Positions 14,101 through 26,245 of a stretch of 64,000 nucleotides of DNA are shown piece after piece (within the stretch, counting starts at the first letter, position 1; each line of letters starts with the position of its first letter). The notes below the pieces were generated by a model, which saw only the letters and a program-made list of their open reading frames with translations, was not told the origin of the DNA and searched no databases. The position numbers were made by a program, and so were the translations under genes. This DNA comes from Talinum fruticosum (taxonomy: Eukaryota > Streptophyta > Magnoliopsida > Caryophyllales > Talinaceae), in contig JAITYX010000032.1 in NCBI GenBank assembly GCA_021018815.1, positions 2,728,001-2,792,000 of the forward strand, given 5' to 3'.

Positions 14101-16057
14101 CTCCAAAAAATTCAAAACAAGGAAAAAAGTAGCAGTCACATAAATAGTAGTATGACATTTTTTCAAAACAAGAACTGATGATAGGAGTTGGTAGTCTGAA
14201 CAATGATCTAGTAATAGGCAGTAATAGTAATATTTTAGGCATACGAGAATATTTAGACAGATTTCCAAGCAGCAATAGCAGATTTTTTCCCACAACCGTA
14301 TCATTTTATAAAATCAATTAGATTGAAAATGATATACTTTGCACATATACCATAGGCACATATTGCTCTTTTTCTGGGCACCAGAATTCAGATTGCCAGT
14401 TCTGGCTTTTTATCAAGTCAGTGTGCAAATGTTCCAGTAGCCAACCGTAGTTCTAAGAAGTACAGGAACTAGAAAAAGCATCTCAGTTTTTTCATCCAAG
14501 AAATTCAACAGGCCTTTGCAAGGCACATCTTAGAACTGTCGTTATAAGACCCATCGTTCTTGGGTTTTTCTTGTATAGCTAGAAATGACCTGCTATTGGA
14601 AGACATGTTTCCAAAAACCCTGTTACTCTTGAAATTTTCTTAAATCGTTAGACACGTTGCTATTGAAAACTCCTTATATGATAAAACTCTAAGATGCCTC
14701 TATGATGTTTCACTTTAACGAGTGGTTAAGATTGAATATGGTACAGTTCACTACATAACATACGCATGTACTGCTCATATTCCACAGCTAAACCATAATT
14801 CGTAGCCAGTCACCCAGTCCTGACTCACTAGCAAGTCAGCATGTAAAGATTTCACCAGAAATATGAGATATCAGGAGAGACAAATATGCAAATTAGAATT
14901 CTGCAGAAGGGAAACAAATCATATCATGTGGCAGATAAAAAAAATTTGTTTTATAATGCAACATACTTCCAATCTCAGCAAAGGTTACAGATCTAAAGAA
15001 GCAGTGCACAAAAATACAATACAACAAAGCATATTTCACAATGACATTATGTTTGTCCCTATTAATGCCACATAATTATCACATATTAAAAAGAATGAAA
15101 TGTCAAACAAATTTTCCCACAAGATCACAAACCTTTATTGGAACTAAATGCTCAGCTACCAAACATGTTGCAGAAAAATGTAAGGCAAATGAAAGAATTC
15201 CTAACCTTTGTTCACAAAGATGGAACCTGGCCTCAGATTTCCATGAGCTTGTATAATGCTTTGTTCAATGCCATCAACAAGGGCATCAAAGGATTGACGT
15301 ACAAATCCAAGAGATGTAACAATATATACAACATACTGCAAATAACCTCCAGGACCAGCATGAGTGTGAATGCCACTTATAGCAACATTCTTTTCGGTGT
15401 AAAGGTCCCCATATCTGCACAAAGTCCATTCAGTTACAAAAGCAGAAAGTGGATACGAAACATGAACATCTCATGAGAAAGAGCAAACCTTTGACAAATG
15501 ACTGACAGCCTACACACAATCATTTCTGGGGTCTTTAGTACTCTAGAGTTTCCACATTCAATTAACTCTGATCTTCTAGTGCTTAAAATTGGCCATGCTT
15601 GGATGGAAAGCAAGTAAAACTTTGGTGCTCAAAGAACATGGCAGCATTTATAGATTACGATTTAAGATTATCATTATCAACTCAAGTTTGCTTGAAAACA
15701 CTAAACAAGTTACCTTGCTTTCAACCTCTCAAGCACTTTGATTGTCACTAGTTGTGATGCCATGCAAGCGTCAAGATTTACAAAAACTATCCGATTTCCT
15801 TTTGGTTCAGCCACGATAAACGCACGAGCACGCAGCCTAAAATGGACTCCTGATGCAATTTGCTCTGTATTTGCATATCCCATCATGTTAACATCAGCGG
15901 CTGGCCCTGTAATGTCATAGCTTCCAAGCCCGATTAAATAGTTGGAGGTCGAGAATGCTCCTTGTCCACTCAAAAAGAACAGTGTAAGTGAAACCCAAAA
16001 CCACATAACTTGACACTTTCCCGGCCAAAGGAGACTAGAGAGACAAAGCAGCTTCAT
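8158..16057 (-). CDS. NCER: neutral ceramidase (alkaline/neutral ceramidase family)
   Basis: Nine coding exons on the minus strand: 16057-15714, 15414-15206, 12820-12470, 12005-11741, 11349-11079, 10982-10857, 9671-9608, 8993-8827 and 8706-8158. Phases agree throughout and give 781 residues, the size of Arabidopsis NCER1. The enzyme hydrolyses the amide bond of ceramide to a sphingoid base and a fatty acid, acting in the secretory pathway or at membranes. The N-terminus has a hydrophobic signal or anchor (VMWFWVSLTLFFLSGQG, about residues 18-34). The catalytic core has HTHAGPGGY (His131/133, zinc-binding region), NWFATHGTSM (His240) and NCGDVSPN, whose Ser355 corresponds to the catalytic serine of bacterial ceramidases. 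The C-terminal beta-sandwich contains CPRNDLMTEGTFALVE and ends in SAFVVV. Introns 2 (about 2.4 kb), 6 and 8 are large or intermediate and carry no genes. The ATG opens a 5'-UTR exon tail to about 16111. A separate leader exon at about 17147-17225 with donor AAG|GTAATC is likely. The gene is frame-intact. Confidence 0.97.
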
Positions 16058-17304
16058 TGCAGCATCAAACGTTGAATCAGCAGACTTATTCAGGCTTCTT
16101 CAATGTATTCTGCCAAACAGGGAAAAACAAAAAAGGGCACCATTAGCCTCAACTTCCAGAATACAGAAGCACGGGAACAAGTGAAATTGAAATAGAACTT
16201 TCCCATGACAAAACATATAAACACAAGGAGCAATGTAGACAATCTCCCTGTTCATCACATGGTGCAATGCACAAGTAATACAGCTACAGTGAGAATTTGA
16301 TACCACAGATCACAAGCCAAGCTGAATTCAACATCAAGTAGTCAGCCTTGATCAATTCAAAAGTATCGAAAATGAGTTCAACCTCGAGCTCACTAGAATA
16401 TTAATGTTATACACAAGAGTTTAAGGACAATTCGAATATTTTACTCACTTTTTTTCTTTGGCGTAGATTCTCCTTCTCTTCTAAGCAAAAATATTTTTTT
16501 GGCATATTACTTGATGGAGATGATCAATGTCTGCTCCATCAAGATGGGTCTAGGGAGACCTAAATGTAGAAGCTATAGGTAAATTAATATTCGCTTATAG
16601 CTTAACTGTTTTGTCAAACAAGGCAAGAAACCAAGCTCAATTTCGGTTCATATATTAAGAGTGAACCAAGCTCAATCGAGCATTTAGTAAAGCCGGAGTC
16701 AAACCATTCATGAGCCATTTTGCTTTTGGTAGTGGCAGTGAAAGAGTAACAATCTTGTGCATACATGATTCCCGTCAATTACAGTCTTTGATGGATTTCC
16801 CATAAAAGTAATACGACAAAATTTCGGTGGGGGGAGCCAACGAAGGAAACAATTTAACTAACTCAATCCATTACAATGAAATTAAGCCTACAACAAAGGG
16901 ATTCTCAGTGAATATCTCACATCTAGCTTTGATCACTGAATTAAACTATAATCACTCAACCATATTCATACAAAAGCGAATCAAATTTCACGCAATTCAC
17001 TCGGAATAATCAAATGAATACGATCAAACACTTCGGAAACTCAATCATCGCAGCAAATCGAACGAAAATAGAAACCCCAGAAAGAGAAAAACATGAAACC
17101 AGGTACAGAAGGTCAAGTTTCGTCAAGTATGATTACCTTAACCATGTAATTCCGTTAAATGCACCGCCCCGTAAGAGGAGGAGAGAGAGGGAAGTTGTAA
17201 CTTGAGATGCTTGCAAGTGGATCAGCGAAGGAACCGAAAATGGGTATTTAATTATATAGCGTGTTCGAAGAGAGAGAGGAGAGAGGAGAGAGGAGAGAGG
17301 AGAG
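16058..17304 (-). promoter_or_regulatory. 5' leader and promoter of neutral ceramidase
   Basis: An acceptor (GTTTGGCAG|AATACATTG) at about 16112 begins the untranslated part of the first coding exon. A donor AAG|GTAATC at about 17146 ends an upstream leader exon. A TATA box, TATATAA, lies at 17252-17258 on the minus strand, placing the start of transcription near 17225. Just upstream of it is a run of GAGAGGA units (17268-17304). The leader intron would be about 1 kb. Exon limits are inferred from splice motifs only. Confidence 0.55.
17252..17258 (-). promoter_or_regulatory. TATA box of neutral ceramidase
   Basis: The minus strand reads GCTATATAATTAAATACCC. It lies about 105 bases from the predicted leader-exon donor at 17146 and upstream of it in the direction of transcription. 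Confidence 0.55.
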
Positions 17305-17948
17305 TAGCTTTGAAGTGTGGTTGCTCGAGTGGGACCAGCTTCGCCATTTGAGGAGGGTGTTCATATATATCATATGATTTTCGGTGCATTAGTCAACACA
17401 CCAACTACACATAATTTGCGATATGTTCATACCAGAGTTTATGAGAGTATCTGTAATTGCTAATAGCTTACAGAAATGGGGTTATTTTATGTCAGATATT
17501 ATTGCATAAAAATTGTTACAAAAGACACCTATAAAAATAAATAAAATTTAAAAAATATTTAAAAGAAACACAACTAAATAAATTTTACAATTCCATCCAT
17601 GACAGCTCATATTAACTAATTGTTAACTTTAATAGTTCATAAAATATATAACTTATTTTAACGATTGAAACAAACCTATCTAAACTTATAAAGTAGAACA
17701 TAAGATGTTGAAGAGAGAATGACTATTATCTTATGTAACCAACTTAGTAATGAAAGGTGGAGAGACAGAGTGACTAAATTAGTGGAGTTTTAAAGTTTTT
17801 TCAATAATAGTTGGCATTGGGTGGAAGGAATTATACTTTTTTAATGCTTAGTTGTATGTACACGTTTTGTTTCACCGGTAGTGTATATTTGTGTGATCAT
17901 GTTTATTTGTCTACTTAATAATAATATTTTATATTAGTTAGATTGTCA
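17305..17948. other. AT-rich spacer between ceramidase and mS34
   Basis: No gene or recognisable repeat beyond ordinary AT-rich sequence. It separates two genes transcribed away from each other. Confidence 0.4.
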
Positions 17949-17950
17949 TA

Positions 17951-18351
17951 CACTCCATCTATTTTAAAATATGTTATTTTTACAAATTTTGGAAAACATA
18001 TACTCTCTCACAAAATCTCCTTATTTTTTTGTTCGTCCAATTATTTGTTAACATATGTGTAAGGAGTAGATATTCCTATGTGTATGATAGACTTTCTATG
18101 TTAATTTAGTTAACTTTTTTTATTTTATAATATATGTCATTTTACAATTTTAATAACATATTAATAATTAATTATTAATTATTTTTTTATTAATTATTTT
18201 TTTCTCTTATTTTTTTAATGATATTCTTCATTTTTATTAAAATTTTTGACTAATTTAATTTTTTAATATAAAACTTATGATAAATTATATATTTTTAAAT
18301 ATTTTTTTATAATTTTAAAGTAATAAGTATTTTAAAATGAAAGGAAGGGAG
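17951..18351. mobile_element. Stowaway-like MITE in the mS34 promoter
   Basis: The left end CACTCCATCTATTTTAAAAT is preceded by TA and the right end TTTTAAAATGAAAGGAAGGG is followed, after AG, by TA. The termini are imperfect inverted copies of the plant consensus beginning CTCCCTCCGT, with the TA target duplication of Tc1/mariner-type MITEs. The interior shares the TTATAATATATGTCATTTTA and ATATTAATAATTA motifs with the element at 43557-43816. The right end is 157 bases from the mS34 start codon. Confidence 0.7.
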
Positions 18352-18507
18352 TAATTTGTGTACCATTTGTTTTTTCTTTTCGGTGAAATCCAAAATCAAA
18401 AGTACAAATTCCCAAGGTTTCGAAGTTTTTCCTTTTTTTACTGCCAGGTGGGGCGGTGGGAACTTTCATCGTCAATCGCGGAAGAAGGAACGAGCAAGGA
18501 GAGAGAA

Positions 18508-21500
18508 ATGGCGTTAGCAAGCAAACTGGTATCGGAGAGGGCAGCAACGAGTGTATGGAGGCTCCCATTTAGCCTTCTTCATACGATCAATTACAGTGCC
18601 TCTACTGCGGCTATCACCTCCGAGAACCCTGCAAGTGAGGCCTCAAAAAGCCTAAGAGAAAGAAGAAGAACTTATTCGAAGTAGCCCAGTTTTTGCCCAA
18701 CTGGGGAATTGGTTATCACATGGCCAAGACCCATTGGATCAATGTCTCTTATGAGATCACCAAGATTAATCTGTATAAGGTCTGTATCTCGCTCTATCGT
18801 TCAATCTCTTGTTATTAGTCATTGGGGCAATTCGTCGAACACCTTGCAGTCTCGTTCGACATTCTCTTTTCCTACCTGGGCTTTGTTTGAATCTAGTTAT
18901 TGAAGTGTTTTTGGGGGTTTGATTTGCAGGACGGTCGGCATGGGAAAGCTTGGGGCGTTGCTTACGTAGATGGTCAGTCTCTCAATTTGCCCGTTTTGCT
19001 ATTTTTGATTTCATTTGGTTTTGAAAGGCTGTATTTTTTTATTTGTTTCATATGATACTGGAGATCAATTTGGATGTTCTATTGAGTTGATTTTGGAAAT
19101 GGGTGATGCATCGAAATCTTTGCACTTGACTTTAAGGTTGGAAGAGAACTAGGGTTTTACTTGGGTTTTTGTTGCATATTGGTTTGTTTGCCTTTTTGCA
19201 TAAATAATTTGAATCTAAAAAATATCAGCTTTAGCGGTAATATTAATTTTTACTGGCAAATATGGAGCGTCGGCTTGGACAGGACTGTTTACAGTTTGAC
19301 ATAAACATTTTGGAATCTAGGTTCAAATTGTTGTGAAAAATAAGAATCCATTAACTATCCTTGATCAAGTAAAATAAATCACTTGAAGAATGAAATAAAA
19401 TTTGTACTAACAGATTATTAAGCTTAACTATCACCTGAAATTTTGGGAATTTGGAAGACCTCTCCCCCTAAGTTTTGGATGAGAGCTCTTCAGGGCCTGT
19501 TGATCTCGATTCTGTGTCCTCTTCTGCTATTTGCACTGGTTTAGCAACTGAAGTAATGCAGCACTTTTGTGCTGTCAGCCAAAACCAAATTGCTTTCCGG
19601 ATAACTCAAGTTGTATGGGCAATCCGGATAATGGCTCTACTGTATATTTCAGTATCTCAGCCTTTTATTCTTGTGTCTTTTATCTTCCCGAGGAAGAAAA
19701 GTTGTGTTATTTTTGTTTTCTTTTATTTCCTGTCTTTCTGCTTTCTTGACGAAAGGCAGTATTCTTTCACATGCTCATTTGGCAGTCATATTCAGTTGTT
19801 CACTAGGCAGAAAATTCAAATGTACCACTTAGGTTCCTAGTGACTTCCCTGTGACGTGTAACCAAAAATTTGTTGCCAGTGAGTTTGTATTCTTAAGGCC
19901 TCGTACTTGTTTTGCGTTTAAATGGTAATGGTGTGTAATTGCATGCTTAACATTTTTTTTCATTTATCTATGTTGAATCCTACTTTCGTTGACATTTTAT
20001 GTCGTCGCACTATCTGCTCCTGCTAAGCACTACACACTTGTCAAAAAGGATTTAAAACTACCAAAATGTTTTCCCTTTTCTTTCTGCATCTCTCGGAAAA
20101 GTATTTCTGAATATAGGGGTAAGGTTGTGTAAGTCTAGATCTACCTCGACCTTACTTTAGCAAGGTCCACACTAGGAGTAGTTATGTATGGGTCAACTCT
20201 TTCAAATGTTTGTCTTTTTGGAAAGTACAGACTGAAATCTTTCTGTTGAGCTTGCAACTGGAATTTCATGAGCGTAAAGATTGTGCACTTCAGTTTTCTG
20301 TAAGAACTGGGATGTTATGAAAATTATACTTCATATACACATGCTCTTTGTTTGCTGTAAGCAGATTATGTGCTGCATTTTTAGTTTTTGAATGAGTAAA
20401 ACAAATTTTTGAAATAGTCAATGTTGGTTCTTTTAGATGATAATTTCAACTGTTGAAATTCCCCAAAAAAAAAAAAAGAAAACAGAAAAATTTGTTTATG
20501 CTTTCATAATTCTGCAAGGATGCGTATGGAGTACACTCATCATCTGTAGCAGTAAGATGAGCACCGAGGGAGGGCCTTAAAGATCGATTAGTTGCTTTGC
20601 AATTGTCATGGATATGGTGTTTTTAAAATTTAGGGGTGATCATCATCTATTCTCTATTTATTTTCCTTTCTCATGTGCAATGCCATAATGGTAATTGAAA
20701 TGGTGCGAACAGCAGAAGTGCTTGATTCTTAATCCGGAGACGTTTCATTGTCTTGAAAAGTGAATTAATTTGGTTGTATTGGTATTACCACATCATCAGA
20801 TATCTCTAAATAGACTTATTATGAAGAACATCTTGTTTCTTAGAATATGCCAAATGCCTTTTCTTTTCTTTGGGGAATGCAGCTAGTATATGCCGAATGT
20901 GGTTGTTGAAATTTGTGCTGATGAATCATTTTGGAGTTTTATGAAGCGGCGTCTTTGAAAAAGAGTGCCTTTGTTACTCGGTTCTTGCAGTGAAAAAGAA
21001 AGAAGAGGTTTCAATATATACAGTGATGACCTCCTTTTATGGGTAAGATGCCCAATCCAACGGCACCAATCCAGGCACGGTGGCAGTGTGGCAGTAGTTG
21101 GGAAAGAGGGGCCAATGCCCGCATGGTTTTAGTAGGAATTGAACCCAACTCCCTTGTCTGAAAGTCCTCCCACTAGGAGTCTAGGATATCCTTTGAAGGC
21201 TAGTGATTGTCTCTTGTTGTAGCAAACAAATGGTTTGTATTTTTTCAAAAAACGGGTTTCTTCTAGATTGGAAGAATGCAATTTAAAATGGATAGGAAGA
21301 TGTAGATGACCAGAGTGTCAGACTACTAACCATTCTGTCGAAGGGTCTCATAATCAATATGTTTCTTGTATCTTATTTTGTGCCTCATTGTCACTGAGAA
21401 TTTCAACCATAGTTTCCTTACTATAAAAGTGTGTGCAGTGAACTTAATTTTGTGAATGTGTCTTGCAGGTGTTCCAGCTGCTGCTCCAAAGAAGATAAGT

Positions 21501-21590
21501 GGAGTTCACAAGCGCTGTTGGAAGTACATAACAAACCCAATGAAATCAGAGGCACAGCCAAAGCCAGAGCTGGAGGCTCAAACTGCTTGA
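18508..21590 (+). CDS. mS34: mitochondrial small ribosomal subunit protein mS34, with one frame break
   Basis: Three exons on the plus strand: 18508-18779, 18930-18972 and 21469-21590, with GT-AG borders and agreeing phases apart from one break. The product is mS34 (PF16053 family; At5g52370-type), a component of the mitochondrial ribosome small subunit. Conserved marks are KKKNLFEVAQFLPNWGIGYH, MAKTHWINVSYEITKINLYK, DGRHGKAWGVAYVDG and KKISGVHKRCWKYI. The first 50 residues or so are basic and hydroxylated, as expected for a mitochondrial targeting peptide (MALASKLVSERAATSVWRLP). Expected length is about 145 residues. The ATG frame runs to NPASEASK and then stops at 18684, while the conserved part starts one frame away, so a base is missing in the A5 run at 18645-18649. 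Intron 2 is about 2.5 kb and holds SINE-like sequences. Confidence 0.94.
18645..18649 (+). other. homopolymer frame break in mS34
   Basis: The run is five A after CCTC. With five A the frame reads into TYSK and a stop at 18684. The conserved KKPKRKKKNLFEV frame has its own TGA just upstream, so neither frame alone can encode the protein, and six A would join them. Confidence 0.9.
20111..20190 (+). repeat. SINE-like fragment in mS34 intron 2
   Basis: ATAGGGGTAAGGTTGTGTAA followed by CTACCTCGACCTTACTTTAG resembles the body of plant Au/TS-type SINEs, which carry GGGTAAGGYTGCGTAC and a downstream CCGACCCC-type motif. The match is degraded and made from memory of the family pattern. Confidence 0.35.
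21040..21186 (-). repeat. tRNA-like/SINE-like sequence in mS34 intron 2
   Basis: Read on the minus strand, GACAAGGGAGTTGGGTTCAA TTCC contains an exact RNA polymerase III B-box (GGTTCAATTCC, at 21135-21145), with a weak A-box-like CCTAGTGGGAGG about 30 bases upstream. It is followed by a GC-richer body (to about 21050) unlike the surrounding intron. This fits a tRNA-derived SINE head. No tail or target duplication is obvious. Confidence 0.4.
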
Positions 21591-22891
21591 TGCTGGCACC
21601 TGATGTCTGTCGAATTCCTCGCACCTTGTTTGTGAGTCGACATTTGGTTAGATGCTTTCCTTGTAACATCATAGACAGAATTTTTGTAGGAGAAATGTAG
21701 AGGTGCTATTAATGGACAAAAAAATTCTACATAAGCAGTTTGGCTGTTTTTTATTTCTGGCATATGTTTTGCAATCGGAGATGCACAATTTCAAAAAACA
21801 CAATTCCTTCAATGGATCAATTTCCACGTATCATTCCTATGTTACATGGTTCTCATTTCGTCACTGCCAACTAATTGGCTTACGTGCAGATCTTATTGCT
21901 AATATTTTGGATGTGCATGATGCACACCGTGTTTGAGCTTGTATGAATTTATTGGTTAAATTTAACAAATTATTATATGCTCCGAGAGTATACTCTCAAG
22001 TCTCAATGGCCACCGATGACTATTGGAAGCATGTACTCCTAGTAGTAGTTGGAAACAGGACCGTACTCATTCTTGTCGGAAACAATGCCAATCAATCACT
22101 TCTAACACTGATAAAAAAATACAAATTGGGATGCAGTGGCGAAAAGGAACTTAAGGTTCCAATTTCCAGTAGTTGGACTATCCAAATTATGGCAGGCACT
22201 TACAAAGGTGAAAGTCTTGGAGATCGCGCGCTACAGCAAAAGCCTTAACTTTCAAGTGGATAAATCTACGTGTGGATAATTTAGATCAATGATCCAAGTG
22301 AATAATTTGTCAGGTGTGATACAATGCGATCTTGCAAGACACTCAGATTCTCTGATTCATAAACCACCCAAAAAATGTGGGTCTCTTATTCCTAATCACC
22401 GGAAAACACACTCCACATCCTCATGATCCGTACTCCAAGAACAAGTATTTTGAAACTTAAATTAGACAAAATTTGTGCAACAAGAATCAATACGCATTCC
22501 AGGAATAAGCAACGTCCCTGGTAATATGCTCCTACTTACAGCAAGGTTCAGGGGTCATGCGTGTGCACCTTTTGCTTCAGTAATTGGAAATCAGCCGTTT
22601 CCTGTTAACCTGATGTTAAAAACGTATCATTAGCTGGCAGAACCCACAACTATAACAACCTCGATCTACATGAGTTCAAAAGAGGAGAGCATGAAACTGC
22701 AATTACATTGCATGTTCAAGTCGCAATAAAATCTTGCAAGTTAAAAGACCAATCGAGAATTTCAATGACCACGATTTAGAAAGGACTGCTTTCAATCCTG
22801 CTTTTCCTAGTAACAACTCTGTTTCCGGGGCTACTTCTTGACTCAAAAATGGTATAATTACTACAGATGCTGGGCCAAGTTTTCGAGTAAC

Positions 22892-25800
22892 TCATGGAGT
22901 GACATCCATGGGATCCTTGGGTTTGCTCTTGAACTTGGCTACTGCATCATCAAATGTCTGTCTCACGTGCTCACACATACTAATCAAATTCTGACAACTA
23001 TCTTTCAGAACTTCTGTAGCTGGATCACCTGGAAATTTAAAGCAAAAGGGTCAATAAAAGATAATGAAACTAAAGAAAAAGTAGCAATCAAAATACAAGT
23101 AAATCATAGTATCATACTACTGTATCTGAGATGCAGCATGTGAGTTCACTCCTGAATAACAAGGCACTCAGTATTTTTGGCATAGTTAAAAGACACGGCT
23201 AAGTAAGAAACAAAGCTAGAGCACAGGTGTCAATTTTGGTCCCAGGAGACTTCCAATGTGAAGGAAACCTCGCAATGCACAATGGGTCTCACATTCACGT
23301 TGTCAATGAAAAGTAACATCATTCAACACATCACCAACAAGGACATTACTACTAGGTACCTCAGCATCAGGTCACCCTGCCTCCCGGGTACATGCCCCTG
23401 ACGGAGCATAATACCTCCGTTTATGGGAGGAATTATCTAGAGTGCTAACAGTAATGTACAATTGCCCTACCACCTAACCCACAAGGCCCCCATCCTAGCA
23501 GGCCAGGATAAGGCATAGGGAAGAGGAGGGAGAGTATCATAAAAAAAACGTAAGATTCTTGTAGGAGTTGGCAAAATGCTTAAATCACAAGGAATGGTGT
23601 TTCCAATGTACAACGCATAGTCCTTGTACTGTAGGAAAACAAGTCTCATTACTTAACAGATTTTAAATTAGAAAATGGTCATCAATTGAGATGAACTTAT
23701 GACGGTGAAAAAAGAACCCAAATATACAAAATGCTTAATACAAGAATTCTATAGCCAGTTGACGCTTATGTTGAAATCTGCCCATGTGCAACTACTGAAC
23801 TGATTTGACCAAGAAAATCAAATGCACAACTAAACAGTATGGGGATTTTGAGAGTTTGGTGGAAGGCTATGCAAATGTGAGATGTAGCGAAGTCGCAAAG
23901 TCACAGAAGGAAAGCTACAGCACTGAGCTATAACATTTGAGCCATAGCCTCTGAATTCTGATGCCACGAGTTTAATGGTCCTTGACACAAGCTACTTTTT
24001 TCTTCTTTTTTTATTCTATGTGTGGACAGTAAGGAAGCCAACAGATAAGGCCTTGACAAAAAAGAGTTTAGTGACCATAGGAATCTTAATCCCTGAGGTA
24101 TAGTCTCTTAACATTTTTCTTTTTTTTTCTTTTTATCATAGTCAGTCATGAGCTACGCAGCAGACGTTATTATCATAGTCAGTCATGAGCTACATACTGG
24201 CTCATGGTTCCATGATGATCACGTGCAACCATCTTTAAGCAACAGACGTTATTAGCACAGAGCTGCAAGCTTTAGCCAGTTGATCATTAACCAGGGCATC
24301 CCCCAGTCAACCATGGTCAACCATGAGCTACGCAGCAAAGCACAGGGACCTCTGAAGCTGTCAAAGACAGGCTTTGGCCCATAAGTGTTAGCAAGGAATG
24401 CTCAAAAGCTTTCAGATTCCAAGATAAGGACTTCGATAGGGTCTTCACTTGGGGCTAAATCTGTGAATATCTTATCTTTAACAAGGATTGCTTATAAAGT
24501 TATAAGGTAGATCTCTGGTGCTTGAGTAAGTAACCCATAAGACCTTTTGAAAACAGGAGCTCCAAGTTCTGGTAAAAATCAAGGTATGAATAAGATACTC
24601 TCATGTACCTAAAGTGTATGCGTCTTTCAAATCAAGTGAACAACCAACTTTTTACGGGTCTAGACCATCATGATGCAATTAGCTTAGGCTTTTGTTGCAT
24701 GAGTTGTGGACTACATATCTTGGTTTCTAAAGAGGATTTCTAGTGAAGGCAGGCACATGCTTGAAGCATTAAGGTCCTCGTGATCCGAGACCAGGTTTAA
24801 ATAAAGATGCTAAACAAGAAAGAACAAAATGCGCCAACAAAAATCCTTCTTACATTTTGGGAACTTTTATTAATTTCTTTCCCTTTCTACTCCGTGTGCT
24901 TGCACGAGGGGGTCCATGAAAGAAATACATTTACATACTTTTCATTTACACCATATGAACTAGCAGTTATTACACGCTAAGATGCTAGGCTCAATAGCAC
25001 CCAGAATGGTAAGCAAAGAAAACATACATGCATACAGGAGATCAAGAATCTCATGAATTAAGCTATATGATTTTCATTAGGCTTTTGCTAATTCTACACC
25101 ACAAACTCCACATGTATAACACAATGAAAACAAAGACTCCACTGAACAAGTTATACAGCACAAACAAATCACTAGAGTGATTCTATATGTACCTGTTGTT
25201 TGCAAAGAAATATTAACCCGGGCTTCTGAAGGATGAGGGATGCTGTACCCACAAGATACCACCCTTGGGCTGCAAGATAATAGTGAAGCATAGTTAGGTA
25301 TATGAACAAGAAGTAAAATCATTTGAAATGTGTAAATTTCAACAAAATATTAGGAGCATTTTATTCTAAAACAACTCAATAGTATACCATGATGTTATAA
25401 GTGGATGACTAAAATCCAAAAAAATGCAGATTCTTTGCTGCCTGGTGCTAAAGCAACAATTAAAACAGATTTGGAGTTTGACACAAAAATAAAAAGGTTT
25501 TCACCTACAGAAAATCTTTCTTCCCAAGAAAACAACAATCAAGAATCTGAAAGTACATATGGAACCAGACGACATGGTAACCCTTTGCGGTATGTTCTGA
25601 TTGAGGGCAGAGATGGGAGGGAACGAGGAGATTGGTTGCACAACTCGCGTTAAACATGTTCGAGAATACTAATTGGAAGGGAAACGAGGAGAATATTTCA
25701 CTTCCATTCACCCCATTGCCTTGGTTTTTGTTTACCTCAAAATTGAGGTTGAAATGGGTTGAGTTGGAAGATTCTTAATAAGTTCATCCCATTTTTCTCT

Positions 25801-26245
25801 ATTCCCCTTAGTAACAGATTCAAAAAGGTCAAATCATTCACCTTTTCCCCTTCCTATCACTCCCATTCCGTTCCCCTCTAATAACAAACCTTCCATGATC
25901 CTCCATGATATCTAAATAGAGTATTACACTAACATCCTGAAATAATAAATACAACCTACACAAAAGAAAAGGAAACAAAAAGGCACAACAATAACAAGGG
26001 TTTCAAAAGGAAATCTAAACTTAAAGCAGAAAATCAAAACATGGAATATATGAAAAGAAGGTAAGAAACTTCAGAAGGAAACAGAAAAGTAGAATCATGA
26101 ATCACAAATCATGAATACAGATTAAACTAAAGAAGGGGGCATACTCTTTATTGAGGACCAATCTGAGGGAGTTAGCAAGGGTATGATCCTCCTCAGTTAA
26201 TGAGAATGTTGATGCACTTGGATTCTTATACGAACCGTGCTCCAT
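22892..26245 (-). CDS. RPAC2: DNA-directed RNA polymerases I and III subunit RPAC2 (AC19)
   Basis: Three coding exons on the minus strand: 26245-26145, 25269-25193 and 23028-22892, in agreeing phase, giving 104 residues. RPAC2/AC19 pairs with AC40 as the alpha-like platform heterodimer that nucleates assembly of RNA polymerases I and III. The start MEHGS matches plant homologues such as Arabidopsis At2g29540. The alpha-like signature is clear: FSLTEEDHTLANSLRLVLNK (about residues 13-32), DPRVVSCGYSIPHPSEARVN and LQTTGDPATEVLKDSCQNL. The acidic-basic tail ends KPKDPMDVTP. The ATG is preceded by an acceptor at about 26273 (GAATTGCAG|GGAGTGG), and a leader exon ending at 27044 (donor CTTG|GTATGT) is likely, so transcription would start near 27250. 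Intron 2 is about 2.2 kb. The gene is frame-intact. Confidence 0.95.
24134..24193. repeat. short tandem duplication in RPAC2 intron
   Basis: TATCATAGTCAGTCATGAGC plus TAC occurs at 24134-24156 and again, exactly, at 24171-24193, a period of 37 bases. Related pieces (CATGAGCTACGCAGCA and CAGACGTTATTA) recur downstream to about 24340, so a larger local rearrangement is likely. Confidence 0.8.

Noticed and set aside
14038..14304. Overlapping open frames inside ceramidase intron 2
   Set aside because: They lie within a clear 2.4-kb intron, have low-complexity translations and match no family.
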